Notes: a model not told the origin generated them from the letters alone. A DNA stretch of 64,000 bases from Clostridia bacterium (GCA_017397845.1 JAFQHU010000008.1:62001-126000); one strand, 5' to 3'. Positions 43,070 through 52,169 are shown, counted from the stretch's first letter. Numbers and translations: made by a program.

Positions 43070-44425
43070 TTATTTGTATTTGTTTTTGTGGTATACCGTA
43101 AATGCGGCAAACAGCATCAGATTATGTCCTATCATACACGCCCAGGCGCTGATAAGTCCCATAGACAGCAGTTTGATGCATATAAAGCTGCCCACTATTC
43201 TTATGCCCCACATACCGACGATATTGAAAATAAAGGGGGTTTTGGTGTTGCCGATGCCTTGGAGCATACCTTCAATAATAAGTGACACACCGTAAAAGGG
43301 TTCGGATAGCGCCACCATACGCAAAACATCGGAGCACAGAGAAATAACCTCCGCATTGTCGGAAAAAAGCCCGGCCATTTTTTCTGCGAATATAAAAAGC
43401 AGACCGCCGGAAAGGATCATAAGGGATACCTCGATAAAAATCAGCAGTCTGCTGATATCTTTTGCTTTTTCCGTATCCTTTGCTCCGTGGGCGTTACCCA
43501 TAAGTGTGGCTGCCGCCGCCTGCATACCGTAGCCGGGAATATAAAATGCCGACTCCACAGTGTTCGCCACAGTATGTGCTGCCGTGGAAATTTCACCGAG
43601 AGAGTTAATCATAGAGGCAAAAACCACATATCCGAAGGAGGTGCCGAAGCGCTGAAGCATATTCGGCAAAGCTACTTTGAGACAAGGTCTCAGTATCTCT
43701 TTATCAGGTTTCATAAAGAGAGCTTTCGGTGCTATATCTTTATGTCTGAAAAGGGCAAGAGTGATAAGAATTCCACCTGCTGTGAAAGCTACAGCACTTG
43801 CCGTTGCGGCACCGATGACGCCCATATCTGCGCCGAAAACGGTGATATCTTTCCCGAAAACAGTTACTGTTTTAGTGGGATAAATGAGCAAAAAATTCAG
43901 CACGACATTTATTATATTAACGGCAATACCGGCTAACATGGGAGTTTTAGAGTCACCGGCACCTCTCAGCACAGCACCGAAAATGATGGTTGCCGCACGG
44001 AAAAGCATTGGTGTATAAAGAATGAAAAAATACTGTGAGGCAAGGTCGCGGATGCTTTCGTCTGCCTGCATCAGAGCAGGAACGAAAGGACTTACAGCCA
44101 AAGTCAGAACCGTAAAAAACAGTCCTGAGACCGTTACTGCCAAAACTGACTGACTTGATGCTCTTACGGCATATTCCTTTTTACCTGCTCCCAAAGCCTG
44201 TGATATAAAGGCAATAAAGCCTATACCGAGTGCCGAAACCGAAGAGCCCACCAACCAGTTCACTGTGGTAGTGGAGCCCACGGCTGCCGTGGCATCGGTT
44301 CCGAGAGAGCCTACCATAGCCGTGTCTATGTATTGCACTGCCGTTTGCATAAGCTGTTCCAGCATAGTTGGCCAAGCGAGAGAAAGTATGAGAGGTAACA
44401 TTTTGAAATTCAGCTTACGGGACAT
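43070..44425 (-). CDS. MATE-family multidrug/cation antiporter
   Basis: 451 residues from ATG 44425, chosen because AGGTGAAG sits before it; the frame upstream is open to 44461 but without a site. Twelve membrane segments in two six-helix halves, with LAWPTMLEQLMQTAVQYIDTAMVG in the first and PNMLQRFGTSFGYVVFASM in the second. Exports drugs or metabolites with Na+ or H+. Lies 44 nt downstream of the M20 peptidase gene, possibly same transcript. Confidence 0.92.
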   Translation of the reverse strand: MSRKLNFKMLPLILSLAWPTMLEQLMQTAVQYIDTAMVGSLGTDATAAVGSTTTVNWLVGSSVSALGIGFIAFISQALGAGKKEYAVRASSQSVLAVTVSGLFFTVLTLAVSPFVPALMQADESIRDLASQYFFILYTPMLFRAATIIFGAVLRGAGDSKTPMLAGIAVNIINVVLNFLLIYPTKTVTVFGKDITVFGADMGVIGAATASAVAFTAGGILITLALFRHKDIAPKALFMKPDKEILRPCLKVALPNMLQRFGTSFGYVVFASMINSLGEISTAAHTVANTVESAFYIPGYGMQAAAATLMGNAHGAKDTEKAKDISRLLIFIEVSLMILSGGLLFIFAEKMAGLFSDNAEVISLCSDVLRMVALSEPFYGVSLIIEGMLQGIGNTKTPFIFNIVGMWGIRIVGSFICIKLLSMGLISAWACMIGHNLMLFAAFTVYHKNKYK

Positions 44426-44469
44426 TGGCTTCACCTGCCTGTTGCGGGTTACTGTTTTCATGGCACGGG

Positions 44470-45801
44470 TTATTTGAGACCCTTCATGAATTCTACATAG
44501 AAGTCAATGGATTTTTTGAATTCCGCCACGGGAAGTCTTTCATCCTCATTATGCACGCAGGAGAAAAGCTCGTTATTGATGGCGAAGGCACCGAAGCGGT
44601 AGGTATTGCACAAATGAGAGAAATGTCTGCTGTCAGTGGCGGCATTGAGAATAAAGGGAGCCACACCGTAACCGGGATATACCTTTTTTACGGTCTGCTT
44701 TATGTATTCAAAGCCCTCTGTATGGAAATCGGAAATGGGAGGGGCTTCTCTTTTTCTCTCTGTTTCGATTTCGATATCTTCACCGACTGTCTTTTTTATG
44801 TGTGCCAAAATATCATCAAATTTATCCTGAGGAGCGAGTCTGACGGAGTAAGTTGCCGAAGCTGTGTCGGGCACAGTTCCTTTTTCGTTAAAGGCCTTGA
44901 GTGAGGTGAGGGTAATTTGTGTTCTTATCATAGCTGCCGCATCGGGAATAGATTCCATTGCTTTTTTTACTACCGGCTTGAGCAAATTTATGTTATTGAA
45001 AACCTGCTTTAAGGGTGCATCTACATTGGGAGCAAAGGCCTTCAGCATACCCTCCAAAGCGGGGGTGATGGTGGAGGGGGTGGGATTTTTGTTGATGGCG
45101 TTAACTGCGTCGATAATCTGTTCGGGAGCGGATTTTTTGCTTGAAACTGATTTTGCGGAGTGTGCTGCACTTTTGCTGTATGCGGTGAGGGTGATTTTTG
45201 CGAAACCTTTTTCGGAAAGACCGATCATGGCATAGGGGATCTTTACACCCATGGGAAGTTCAAGCATAACTGCTCCGCCTTCGTCGAGAACATATTCGGG
45301 AATGATGCCCTTTTCTTCGAACCATTTTGCGATTTCGGGCATGGTTTCGCCTGCCACCTCTTCATTATTGGAGGAAGCGAAATATATGTCTCTTTCGGGG
45401 ATGAAGCCGTCTTTGACAAGACCCTCCATAGCCTCCAAAATAGCGGTGAAGATACATTTGTTGTCGATAGTACCTCTGCCCCAGATAACGTCATCGATAA
45501 TTTCAGCTTCAAAGGCGGGATGCTTCCAATTTTGTCCTTCATCGGAAACCACATCGTGATGAGCCATGAGAACGACAGGCTTTTTGGTGCTGTTTTTACC
45601 CTTCCAATGAATAAGAATACCGAATTCATTTATAAGCTGACATTCAACTGCTTTGAAGGTTTCCGGATAAAGCTCCTTTAACAGAGGAAGAAAGGAGCGG
45701 AACTCCTCTTTGTAAATATCATCATCCTTGTTTGAAACGGTTTTTACTTTGACTATTTGCTGAAAATGTTCCAAAGCAAGGTCTTTATTTATCTGTACCA
45801 T
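44470..45801 (-). CDS. M20-family metallopeptidase (carboxypeptidase S-like)
   Basis: 443 residues. Metal ligands and catalytic residues in VLMAHHDVVSDEG, WGRGTIDNKCIF and SNNEEVAG, with a dimerisation domain inserted (~200-330) and the late ATDSRHFSHLC ligand His. Length and motifs match the carboxypeptidase S/ArgE-DapE group that cleaves dipeptides or N-acyl amino acids. Its ATG is 2 nt after the phosphoglycerate mutase stop, with AAAGGAG inside that gene. Confidence 0.9.
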   Translation of the reverse strand: MVQINKDLALEHFQQIVKVKTVSNKDDDIYKEEFRSFLPLLKELYPETFKAVECQLINEFGILIHWKGKNSTKKPVVLMAHHDVVSDEGQNWKHPAFEAEIIDDVIWGRGTIDNKCIFTAILEAMEGLVKDGFIPERDIYFASSNNEEVAGETMPEIAKWFEEKGIIPEYVLDEGGAVMLELPMGVKIPYAMIGLSEKGFAKITLTAYSKSAAHSAKSVSSKKSAPEQIIDAVNAINKNPTPSTITPALEGMLKAFAPNVDAPLKQVFNNINLLKPVVKKAMESIPDAAAMIRTQITLTSLKAFNEKGTVPDTASATYSVRLAPQDKFDDILAHIKKTVGEDIEIETERKREAPPISDFHTEGFEYIKQTVKKVYPGYGVAPFILNAATDSRHFSHLCNTYRFGAFAINNELFSCVHNEDERLPVAEFKKSIDFYVEFMKGLK

Positions 45802-45803
45802 TA

Positions 45804-47015
45804 TTATATCTCCTTTATAAATTTACCCATAATTGAGGGGCCGTTTTCGATGTAATTACCCGTTGCTTTCGCTGCTTCCTCGGTGAAACATTCCACGCCG
45901 TCTCTTTCGCCTTTTTTGTGGTATATCAGATAAGGAACCGGATCGCTTGCATGGGTTTTTGTGGCGATGGGAGTGGGATGGTCGGGTAAAATCATAATTT
46001 TGTAATCGTCATATTTTTCCAATCCCTTTAGAAGGAGAGAAAGAATTTTTTCGTCGATAAGCTCTATAGCCTTCACTTTGTTTTCGGGCTCGTTCCTGTG
46101 ACCGCATTCATCGGGAGCTTCCACATGGATATAAACGAAATCCTTTCCGCTTTCGAGCTCTCTGAGTGCACATTCCGCCTTGCCCTCAAAATTGGTGTCT
46201 ATGTAGCCTGTGGACCCCTTTACTTCGGGTGTGCTCATTCCTGCACTGATTCCGATACCCTTAAGCAGGTCAACGGCAGAAATGACGGAACCCTCTATAC
46301 CGTAAAGGTCAGTGTAAGAGGGGAGAATGGGCTTGTTACCTTCACCCCACAACCATATGGAGTTGGCGGGTCTTTTTCCTTTGCTTATGCGGTCAAGATT
46401 GACGGGATGGTTTTTAAGCACATCATAGCTTTTTTTCATCATGGCGATAAGCTCAGCGGCGTTTTCGCTCTTTGAAATATAGGGACCTATTACTCTGTCG
46501 CTGATATCGTGGGGCGGTGTCATATCACCGAGATCGGTGGTACCCTCAGCTACCACCAGACAGTGACGGTAGCTTACACCGCTGTAATATTTGTATTTTT
46601 CGTTGCCGAAGGCAGCCTCCACTGCTTCGATAAGCTTTGCCGCCTCCTCTGTACTTATGTCACCGGCAGAGTAGTCAACCATGGTTCTGTCTTCGAAACA
46701 TTCCTCTTCGGAAAGAGTTACAAGATTGCATCGCAAAGTAACATCGTCGTCCTTAAGCTTGACGCCGATGCTGACCGCCTCCAGAGGAGAACGTCCTGTG
46801 TAATATTTTTTCGGGTCGAAGCCCATAACGCTCATATTAGCCACATCGCTGCCGGGCTTCAGACCGTCGGCTACGGTTTTAACCAAACCTACCTCACTTC
46901 TCTTTGCGAGATAATCCATATTCGGTTTATCGGCACACATCATTGGTGTCTTTCCGCCCAATGCATCCACGGCGTAATCAGCCATACCGTCGCAGAGAAG
47001 AACTATATATTTCAT
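45804..47015 (-). CDS. apgM: cofactor-independent phosphoglycerate mutase, archaeal type
   Basis: 403 residues. Alkaline-phosphatase superfamily: VLLCDGMADYAVDALGGKTPM contains the first metal Asp, GSDVANMSVMGFDP the phosphorylated Ser, and ILPDHPTPIATKTHASDPVPY the metal-binding His/Asp. Interconverts 2- and 3-phosphoglycerate in glycolysis. First gene of a probable apgM-M20-MATE transcript. Confidence 0.93.
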   Translation of the reverse strand: MKYIVLLCDGMADYAVDALGGKTPMMCADKPNMDYLAKRSEVGLVKTVADGLKPGSDVANMSVMGFDPKKYYTGRSPLEAVSIGVKLKDDDVTLRCNLVTLSEEECFEDRTMVDYSAGDISTEEAAKLIEAVEAAFGNEKYKYYSGVSYRHCLVVAEGTTDLGDMTPPHDISDRVIGPYISKSENAAELIAMMKKSYDVLKNHPVNLDRISKGKRPANSIWLWGEGNKPILPSYTDLYGIEGSVISAVDLLKGIGISAGMSTPEVKGSTGYIDTNFEGKAECALRELESGKDFVYIHVEAPDECGHRNEPENKVKAIELIDEKILSLLLKGLEKYDDYKIMILPDHPTPIATKTHASDPVPYLIYHKKGERDGVECFTEEAAKATGNYIENGPSIMGKFIKEI

Positions 47016-47174
47016 TATTATCCTTCCTTTCAGATAAATAAACTGTTAACCTGTTTATTTTATCATACACTACACATATTTTCAATATTTATTGACATTT
47101 TTGATATTTTACGCATGTATAAAAGTTGCTTTTTGGTAAAAGATATTAAATAACAAATATTTTCCTGAAAACTA

Positions 47175-47203
47175 TTGACATTTTTCTTTTTTTAATGTAG
47201 AAT
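47175..47203 (+). promoter_or_regulatory. promoter of tRNA-Lys
   Basis: TTGACA (47175-47180), 17-nt spacer, TAGAAT (47198-47203). Confidence 0.85.
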
Positions 47204-47220
47204 AAACCACGCTGTCAGAT

Positions 47221-47296
47221 GATCCACTAGCTCAGTCGGCAGAGCACTTGACTTTTAATCAAGGTGTCCGGAGTTCGAATCTCCGGTGGATCACCA
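47221..47296 (+). tRNA. tRNA-Lys (anticodon TTT), intact; left junction of the mobile island
   Basis: 76 nt with encoded CCA. Acceptor GATCCAC pairs perfectly with GTGGATC, D-arm GCTC/GAGC, anticodon arm CTTGA-CTTTTAA-TCAAG, T-arm TCCGG-AGTTCGAAT-CTCCGG-type. Anticodon TTT. Bases 47241-47300 recur perfectly at 56028-56087, which makes this the left attachment junction of the island; the functional tRNA is kept. Confidence 0.97.
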
Positions 47297-47300
47297 AACA
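47241..47300 (+). repeat. attL, 60-bp direct repeat
   Basis: From the D-arm of tRNA-Lys to AACA after the CCA end; identical to 56028-56087. Confidence 0.92.
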
Positions 47301-47309
47301 TTAAAAGCA

Positions 47310-47357
47310 GAATGGATAAACCTTTGTATTTTAGAGGGTTTGTCCATTCTTTGTTTT
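47310..47357 (+). terminator. terminator after tRNA-Lys
   Basis: 13-bp stem (47310-47322 with 47337-47349, one G-T) followed by TTTGTTTTT. Lies inside the island, so integration supplied the terminator. Confidence 0.85.
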
Positions 47358-47392
47358 TATATCGAATTTTGTAAAATAAGCAAAAATGGATA

Positions 47393-47451
47393 AAATTGAG
47401 CACTTGATTGTTTCCGAAAAATTGATGGGTCAAGTGCTCAATTTTTTTAAT
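47393..47451. promoter_or_regulatory. 15-bp inverted repeat: terminator and possible integrase arm site
   Basis: AAATTGAGCACTTGA (47393-47407) pairs perfectly with TCAAGTGCTCAATTT (47430-47444), then T-rich. GAGCACTTGA also occurs in the tRNA core at 47243-47252, and TCAAGTGTTC at 55938-55947 near the right end differs by one base. Confidence 0.6.
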
Positions 47452-47496
47452 ATTTGAGCCTGACCGAGAATATAATTTCTTGGGGGTATTTGAAAA

Positions 47497-48477
47497 ATGA
47501 AACTATCAATGGCGGTTAATAATCAATGTAAAAATGTAAAGGATGCTTTCAATGATTTTATAATATATAAAAAGAGCAATAATATCTCTGAAAGCACTTT
47601 AAAAGACTACAAAAATATATTTTCAATTTTTATTGAGTTCTACGGCGAAAATTCGTTATGCTCTGAAATTACACAGGAAACAGTACAAAAGTATATTTGT
47701 TGGCTACAGAATAAGCCTAAAAAACAGAATAATACAAAAGAAGAACGAGAGTCTGAATATTTATCAAGTGCTACAATTGCTACATATATAAGGCATTTAA
47801 GGGCAGTATTAAACTATTTTATGGAAAAAGGATATACAAAAAGATTTATTGTTTCCATACCTCGATTTGAAAAAGAAGTCAAAGATGTCTATACTCCTAA
47901 TGAGCTTGATTTATTGTTGAAAAAGCCTGATTTAAAAAAGTGTTCTTTCAGTGAATACAGAAACTGGGTTATGACTAACTATTTTCTATCTACCGCCAAT
48001 AGATTAGAAACAGTACGAAACATAAAAATCAAGGATTTGAATTTTGAAGAAAATGAAATATATTTAAGGCACGTCAAAAACAAAAAGCCTTATTCAATAC
48101 CAATGCAAAAAGAGCTAAAGAAAATCCTTATAGAATATTTAAGCTACAGAAAAGGAGATTCAGAAGATTATCTTTTTTGTAATGAAAATGATGATAAAAA
48201 ACCTCTTACAAATGAAGCAATAAAAACAGTTATGGCAAGATACAACCAACGCAGAGGGGTAACAAAAACAAGTGTACACATCTATAGGAATACATTTGCA
48301 AAGTATTGGATTTTAAAAGGCGGAGACCTTTTAAGATTACAACGAATTTTAGGGCATAAAAAACTTGATATGGTTTTGGAATATGTTGATATGTACGGCA
48401 AAGATTTGCAAAAGAATTTTGATTTGTTCAATCCTTTGTCTGACTTTTCTAAAGGCTCACACATGAGTTTGAAATAA
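47497..48477 (+). CDS. tyrosine recombinase/integrase
   Basis: 326 residues, GGGGG Shine-Dalgarno. N-terminal SAM-like core-binding domain (~1-110) and catalytic domain with Arg ~169 (ANRLETVR), His-x-x-Arg at ~261-264 (HIYRNTFAKYW), LGH His ~287 and the nucleophile Tyr ~296 (VLEYVDMY). Adjacent to attL in tRNA-Lys, so it should integrate and excise the island. No separate excisionase gene is visible. Confidence 0.95.
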   Translation: MKLSMAVNNQCKNVKDAFNDFIIYKKSNNISESTLKDYKNIFSIFIEFYGENSLCSEITQETVQKYICWLQNKPKKQNNTKEERESEYLSSATIATYIRHLRAVLNYFMEKGYTKRFIVSIPRFEKEVKDVYTPNELDLLLKKPDLKKCSFSEYRNWVMTNYFLSTANRLETVRNIKIKDLNFEENEIYLRHVKNKKPYSIPMQKELKKILIEYLSYRKGDSEDYLFCNENDDKKPLTNEAIKTVMARYNQRRGVTKTSVHIYRNTFAKYWILKGGDLLRLQRILGHKKLDMVLEYVDMYGKDLQKNFDLFNPLSDFSKGSHMSLK

Positions 48478-48593
48478 TATCCCATACCCCAAGCCAAAAT
48501 ATATGCAAAAAGCGGAGAGCAAAACTTGAAAGTTCTGCTCTCCTTACTTTTTACATTTTGTCTATTAAGGGGTAAGGGATATTGCGGCTTTAA

Positions 48594-49472
48594 TCAAGCC
48601 GTCTTTGTCAGCATATTTTCTAATCTTTCAATCCTTGCAGATGTATAAGGATGTGAAGCCTTTAATCTTTCTGTAAGTGTTGCTTTTCTCGGCATAGATA
48701 CTTTTGATATAACATACAATGCACTTTTTAAATCTTCTCCAAAGCCTATTAAATAAGCATATTCATCAGCTAAATATTCGCTGTATCTGCTGTTTAATGC
48801 AAGTATCACATCACCGATAAAAAGGAACAAAAATATTGATGCATCAATTAAAAGTCTTGAAAGAAAAGCAACAAAAGCAATAACGAAAATTATAACATTC
48901 TTTCCGCTTAAAGCATTTGAAAGCATTTGAATAATATTCATAACAAGCCTTAAAACAAAGATAATCAAAGAGAAAAATCCGTTTCCCACTAACTGAATAA
49001 GCAAAGCCTTTGTATCACCATTTGCCATATGTCCGAGTTCGTGACCGAGTATGCCTTTTAATTCATCCGCACTAAAAGCATATATTGCTCCTCTTGTAAC
49101 TGCAACAGTTTTTCTGCCTACTGCAAAAGCATTTACAGCCATACTATCTGTAATATAAAGCTGAATATTTTGATTTATACTCGGTGTATATTTCTTTGCT
49201 TCTTCGTAAACTTCTTCGAATATAGGGAGTAAATAATCTTTATCATCCTGTGTATGTATCGGTCTTGCTCCTTCCATTATCCGCACAATAACCTCACCTA
49301 CAGGAGATAAAGCAATTCCAACACAAAGACTGTAAATCAAAGCAGTTAAAACAAGGCTTATTACAATATCACTTGTAAACAGATACACAACAAAAACAGC
49401 AAAAGAAAAATAGAAACAAAACCACAAAAGATATGCCCAATTAGATTTAAAAAATCCGCCGTTACTTTTCAT
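48594..49472 (-). CDS. htpX: M48 zinc metalloprotease, HtpX-like
   Basis: 292 residues. Two N-terminal membrane helices, then the zinc motif HELGH (His144, Glu145, His148), two more central hydrophobic helices and the third ligand Glu in SEYLADEYA. HtpX-type proteases degrade misfolded membrane proteins on the inner membrane face. GAGGTGA precedes the ATG. Its presence as cargo in a mobile island is unusual; AT-rich codon use matches the island, not the host flanks. Confidence 0.92.
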   Translation of the reverse strand: MKSNGGFFKSNWAYLLWFCFYFSFAVFVVYLFTSDIVISLVLTALIYSLCVGIALSPVGEVIVRIMEGARPIHTQDDKDYLLPIFEEVYEEAKKYTPSINQNIQLYITDSMAVNAFAVGRKTVAVTRGAIYAFSADELKGILGHELGHMANGDTKALLIQLVGNGFFSLIIFVLRLVMNIIQMLSNALSGKNVIIFVIAFVAFLSRLLIDASIFLFLFIGDVILALNSRYSEYLADEYAYLIGFGEDLKSALYVISKVSMPRKATLTERLKASHPYTSARIERLENMLTKTA

Positions 49473-49654
49473 TAGTAGTCACCTCGATTTATTGATAATA
49501 TAAAGAAATAAACACTATTTTGCTTAATCCTCGTAACTGCCAAACTTATGCTTTTTTATCATTTGTCAAGGTCGGATTTTTAATCCGCTTGTTTTAGCCT
49601 TGACAAAGATAAATAAAGCATAATACCATTCAAAATGAGGATAAGCAAATAAAA
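49473..49654. other. short non-coding gap between ATPase and HtpX genes
   Basis: Contains GCTTTTTTATCATTTGTCAAGG and CCTTGACAAAGATAAATAAAGC as long imperfect inverted arms (about 49550-49621), enough to fold into one hairpin; may terminate the ATPase operon. Confidence 0.45.
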
Positions 49655-51013
49655 TTAAAACGGTTTGTTTATACTGATTTTAGAGTGAAGATTCATATCT
49701 TTTGACATGAAAATTCCTTTACCTACTTGCAAAGCCTTAATATCGTCAGGATGATAATAAAACTCTCGAACTCGTCTTGCACTTCCAAGTCCTGTGTCAG
49801 AAGTTTCAAAAAAGTATTTTCCCTGTTGCAGTTGATATGTAACATCAATAGTGGATTTTGTTCCAAGAACATTCGCCCAATGCTCCGAATTAACAGCGCT
49901 GTTCTGACGGAGAACGATATAATTATTAGTGTTTTCAATTACCTGTTCCTTAAATGCTTCATTACAGGCAAAATCTAAATCTGCTAAACTTTGAGTTGCA
50001 AGTATAGATGTAATATTTGCACTCCTAGACTTGTTAATAAGGTCAATTAAAGCAGTAGAAGCATAACTGTTAATCTCATCAAAAATATAAAAGGCTCTTT
50101 TAAGCCCTGAATTGAAGCATTTATTAACCGCCTGTTTAGCATCAATCAAAATAAGTCTTCCCATTAAAGGAGATATTTCGGGATAAAGTAAAGGATTTAA
50201 AATAAATAATATAACTGCATTTTCTTTAATGGCTGTATGTATGTCTATTCCGTCATCTGCAAAGATACCGCCAAACTCACTTTCTGCAATAGTGCTGAAT
50301 CTTGCCGAAGCACTTTGAGCAATTTTACCGCATACTTTGGATATTTCAAGATTTAATAAATGTGTGTTCTTGTCAATTTCACCTTGCTTCAAAAGATTGG
50401 CACTTAAAGCATTAAACTTTTCGGTAGCCATATTGTTAATGATAGTATTAAATGCAATAGGAATATTGTTCTGCTGTAATAATATAACAAGCCTTTGCAA
50501 ATATCTTTCAGTATTTAATTTGTAATGTTCCTCACTCCATTCGGTCATATTTATTAGCATATCTTTGCACATTGTGGGAGAAGCATTACGAAACGGATTG
50601 TATTTAGCAGAGTGTAAAGGGTCAGAAAGAGAAACAACATACAGTTTTTTACCTTTGCAAAAATGTTTTGTAACTTCAAGAATTGACCCAGCTCCAACAT
50701 CACCTTTGCCGTCAACAATAAGCATGGGATAATTACTTTCAGCTCCGTGTTTAATAAAATTAGATAAGGCAACGGTTTTTCCACTGCCTGTAGTGCCACA
50801 GACAAAACAGTGTTTACAGTTGTCGGGGATATACACAGGTCGTTTGTGGCTGTAACCGATAAAAGTACCTGTTTTTACAGTAGGTACGTTTAATTTATCT
50901 CTTTTGCTCATTGTTTTTATCTCTTTCCAAAAATTAAAATGCTTTCTGATTGTTCTGCTTCTTCTTGAAGTAAACATCATAAATAATAAAGCTATAAACA
51001 GTACAGATAACAA
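49655..51013 (-). CDS. VirD4/TraG-like coupling or DNA-pumping ATPase
   Basis: 452 residues. One N-terminal membrane segment, Walker A GTTGSGKT with Lys ~79, DGKGD after the first strand, and Walker B FYIFDEINSYAS with the following ATQSLADL sensor. The layout resembles type IV coupling proteins that bring relaxase-DNA complexes to a secretion channel. Start is a TTG without a clear Shine-Dalgarno; the hydrophobic stretch extends a few codons upstream, so the true start may differ. Follows the winged-helix gene at 38 nt. Confidence 0.8.
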   Translation of the reverse strand: MLSVLFIALLFMMFTSRRSRTIRKHFNFWKEIKTMSKRDKLNVPTVKTGTFIGYSHKRPVYIPDNCKHCFVCGTTGSGKTVALSNFIKHGAESNYPMLIVDGKGDVGAGSILEVTKHFCKGKKLYVVSLSDPLHSAKYNPFRNASPTMCKDMLINMTEWSEEHYKLNTERYLQRLVILLQQNNIPIAFNTIINNMATEKFNALSANLLKQGEIDKNTHLLNLEISKVCGKIAQSASARFSTIAESEFGGIFADDGIDIHTAIKENAVILFILNPLLYPEISPLMGRLILIDAKQAVNKCFNSGLKRAFYIFDEINSYASTALIDLINKSRSANITSILATQSLADLDFACNEAFKEQVIENTNNYIVLRQNSAVNSEHWANVLGTKSTIDVTYQLQQGKYFFETSDTGLGSARRVREFYYHPDDIKALQVGKGIFMSKDMNLHSKISINKPF

Positions 51014-51051
51014 GATATAATTGCCGTATAGATTTAAACCGATTTATAAAA

Positions 51052-51687
51052 CTATTCCAAGTCATAATTTTTCACCTCTTCAAGTTCGATAATTTTAATG
51101 TTAGGATAATCTTCTTTCATAATCGAAAGAAAGCCTGCAATATTTGTATGCTTGTCAGGAACAACCCATATTTGTATGTAATAGTCTGTGAAATTAGATA
51201 TAATATTTTTTGAAAATCTGTCTTTAGATTTCATAGTAAGCTCAACCTCAACACAGAAAATATTTCCGTCTTTGGTAAAAACAAAATCGGGTCTGTGCTT
51301 ACGAACTCCAAAACCGTCTTTTTGGTGTAATTGCTTTTCGGTCAGCATATCTGAAAAAGCAATACCAAACTTTCTGTTGAAATATATGGCTGTATCAAGA
51401 ACTGCAATATCGTGCGTAATTTGTTCAATTCGTATCTGCTCGGCTCTGTCAGGTGCATTTATCAATCTTCTGCTCGAAGCTGTAAGGCTGTAAATACCGG
51501 GGATACCGTATATTATTCTCTTTCTGCTTAAAAGTTCTGCATTTATCAACTTGCAAAGCCTTCTGTCACAGGCTCGCTGACCTGTAAAGCCGCACAAAGC
51601 ACAAATATGCTTACCTGTAACAACTCGCCAACGGTCAACTTCTTTCAAAATCAAATAATCACGCTCAACTAATCTGACACCACTCAC
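51052..51687 (-). CDS. winged-helix protein with PD-(D/E)XK-like domain (replication-relaxation type)
   Basis: 211 residues, GTG start after GGTGGTGA. Residues 1-~85 form a winged helix (LVERDYLILKEVDRWRVVTG, IYGIPGIYSLTASS). The C-terminal part has RPDFVF followed by FCVEVELTMKSK, the spacing of a PD-(D/E)XK nuclease core. Resembles Replic_Relax-family proteins paired with TraG-like ATPases on integrative elements, where they may act at the transfer or replication origin. Nuclease activity is inference. Confidence 0.72.
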   Translation of the reverse strand: MSGVRLVERDYLILKEVDRWRVVTGKHICALCGFTGQRACDRRLCKLINAELLSRKRIIYGIPGIYSLTASSRRLINAPDRAEQIRIEQITHDIAVLDTAIYFNRKFGIAFSDMLTEKQLHQKDGFGVRKHRPDFVFTKDGNIFCVEVELTMKSKDRFSKNIISNFTDYYIQIWVVPDKHTNIAGFLSIMKEDYPNIKIIELEEVKNYDLE

Positions 51688-51775
51688 AAAATCACCACCA
51701 ATAAAAAAGCCTGTCTATATTAAAATTTATGAATGTTCTTATATAAAAAGAACATATATATTTAAACTAAAAAAC

Positions 51776-52017
51776 ATTTAATATGTGCCTGTGGTCTCTG
51801 TGCAATTACTTACAGGCAACCCCGAAATGTAATTGCACAGACAAAAAAACACAGCCGAACGGCAAAGCAAGTAATGCAGGAAACTGTATTCACTGCCTCG
51901 CAGTAGTGCTTTTCCCGTTAGGGTGCGAAAAAGCATATTGCCGAAATTTCAGACAATAATTTGTCTCGAAATTATCGGCAATAAAAAGCTGTAAAAAATC
52001 ACAGGCACATATTAAAT
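51776..52017. other. large structured element A (18-bp outer stem enclosing several hairpins)
   Basis: Outer stem 51776-51793 with 52000-52017, 18 bp perfect. Inside: a 13-bp perfect hairpin (51797-51809/51829-51841); ACTGC-ctc-GCAGT (51892-51904); GCTTTTCCC/GGG..AAAAGC (51908-51934); and a 21-bp stem with two single-base bulges (51936-51956 with 51961-51983). Reads equally well as RNA on either strand or as a DNA origin. Confidence 0.8.
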
Positions 52018-52169
52018 ATCTAATCTCTCTATATACTAATTATAAACCACAACTTACCACTAACTAAACTAATAAATAAAAAACAACAAATAACAAGCTA
52101 TAAATAAAATATATAAATACAATAATAAAACTTAACTACATAACACAATAAAAATAAAACAACAACACA

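Noticed and set aside
45160..45681. 173-codon frame opposite the M20 peptidase
   Set aside because: Shadow of the peptidase gene, which has all metal-binding motifs.
47310..47451. T-box or other riboswitch upstream of the integrase
   Set aside because: The two hairpins are plain inverted repeats with T-runs; no T-box (TGGNACCGCG) or known aptamer core is present.
51776..52017. Group II intron or transposon end as explanation of element A
   Set aside because: No domain V/VI-like hairpin (AGC..GUU triad) or intron-encoded protein, and no transposase or target duplication was seen.
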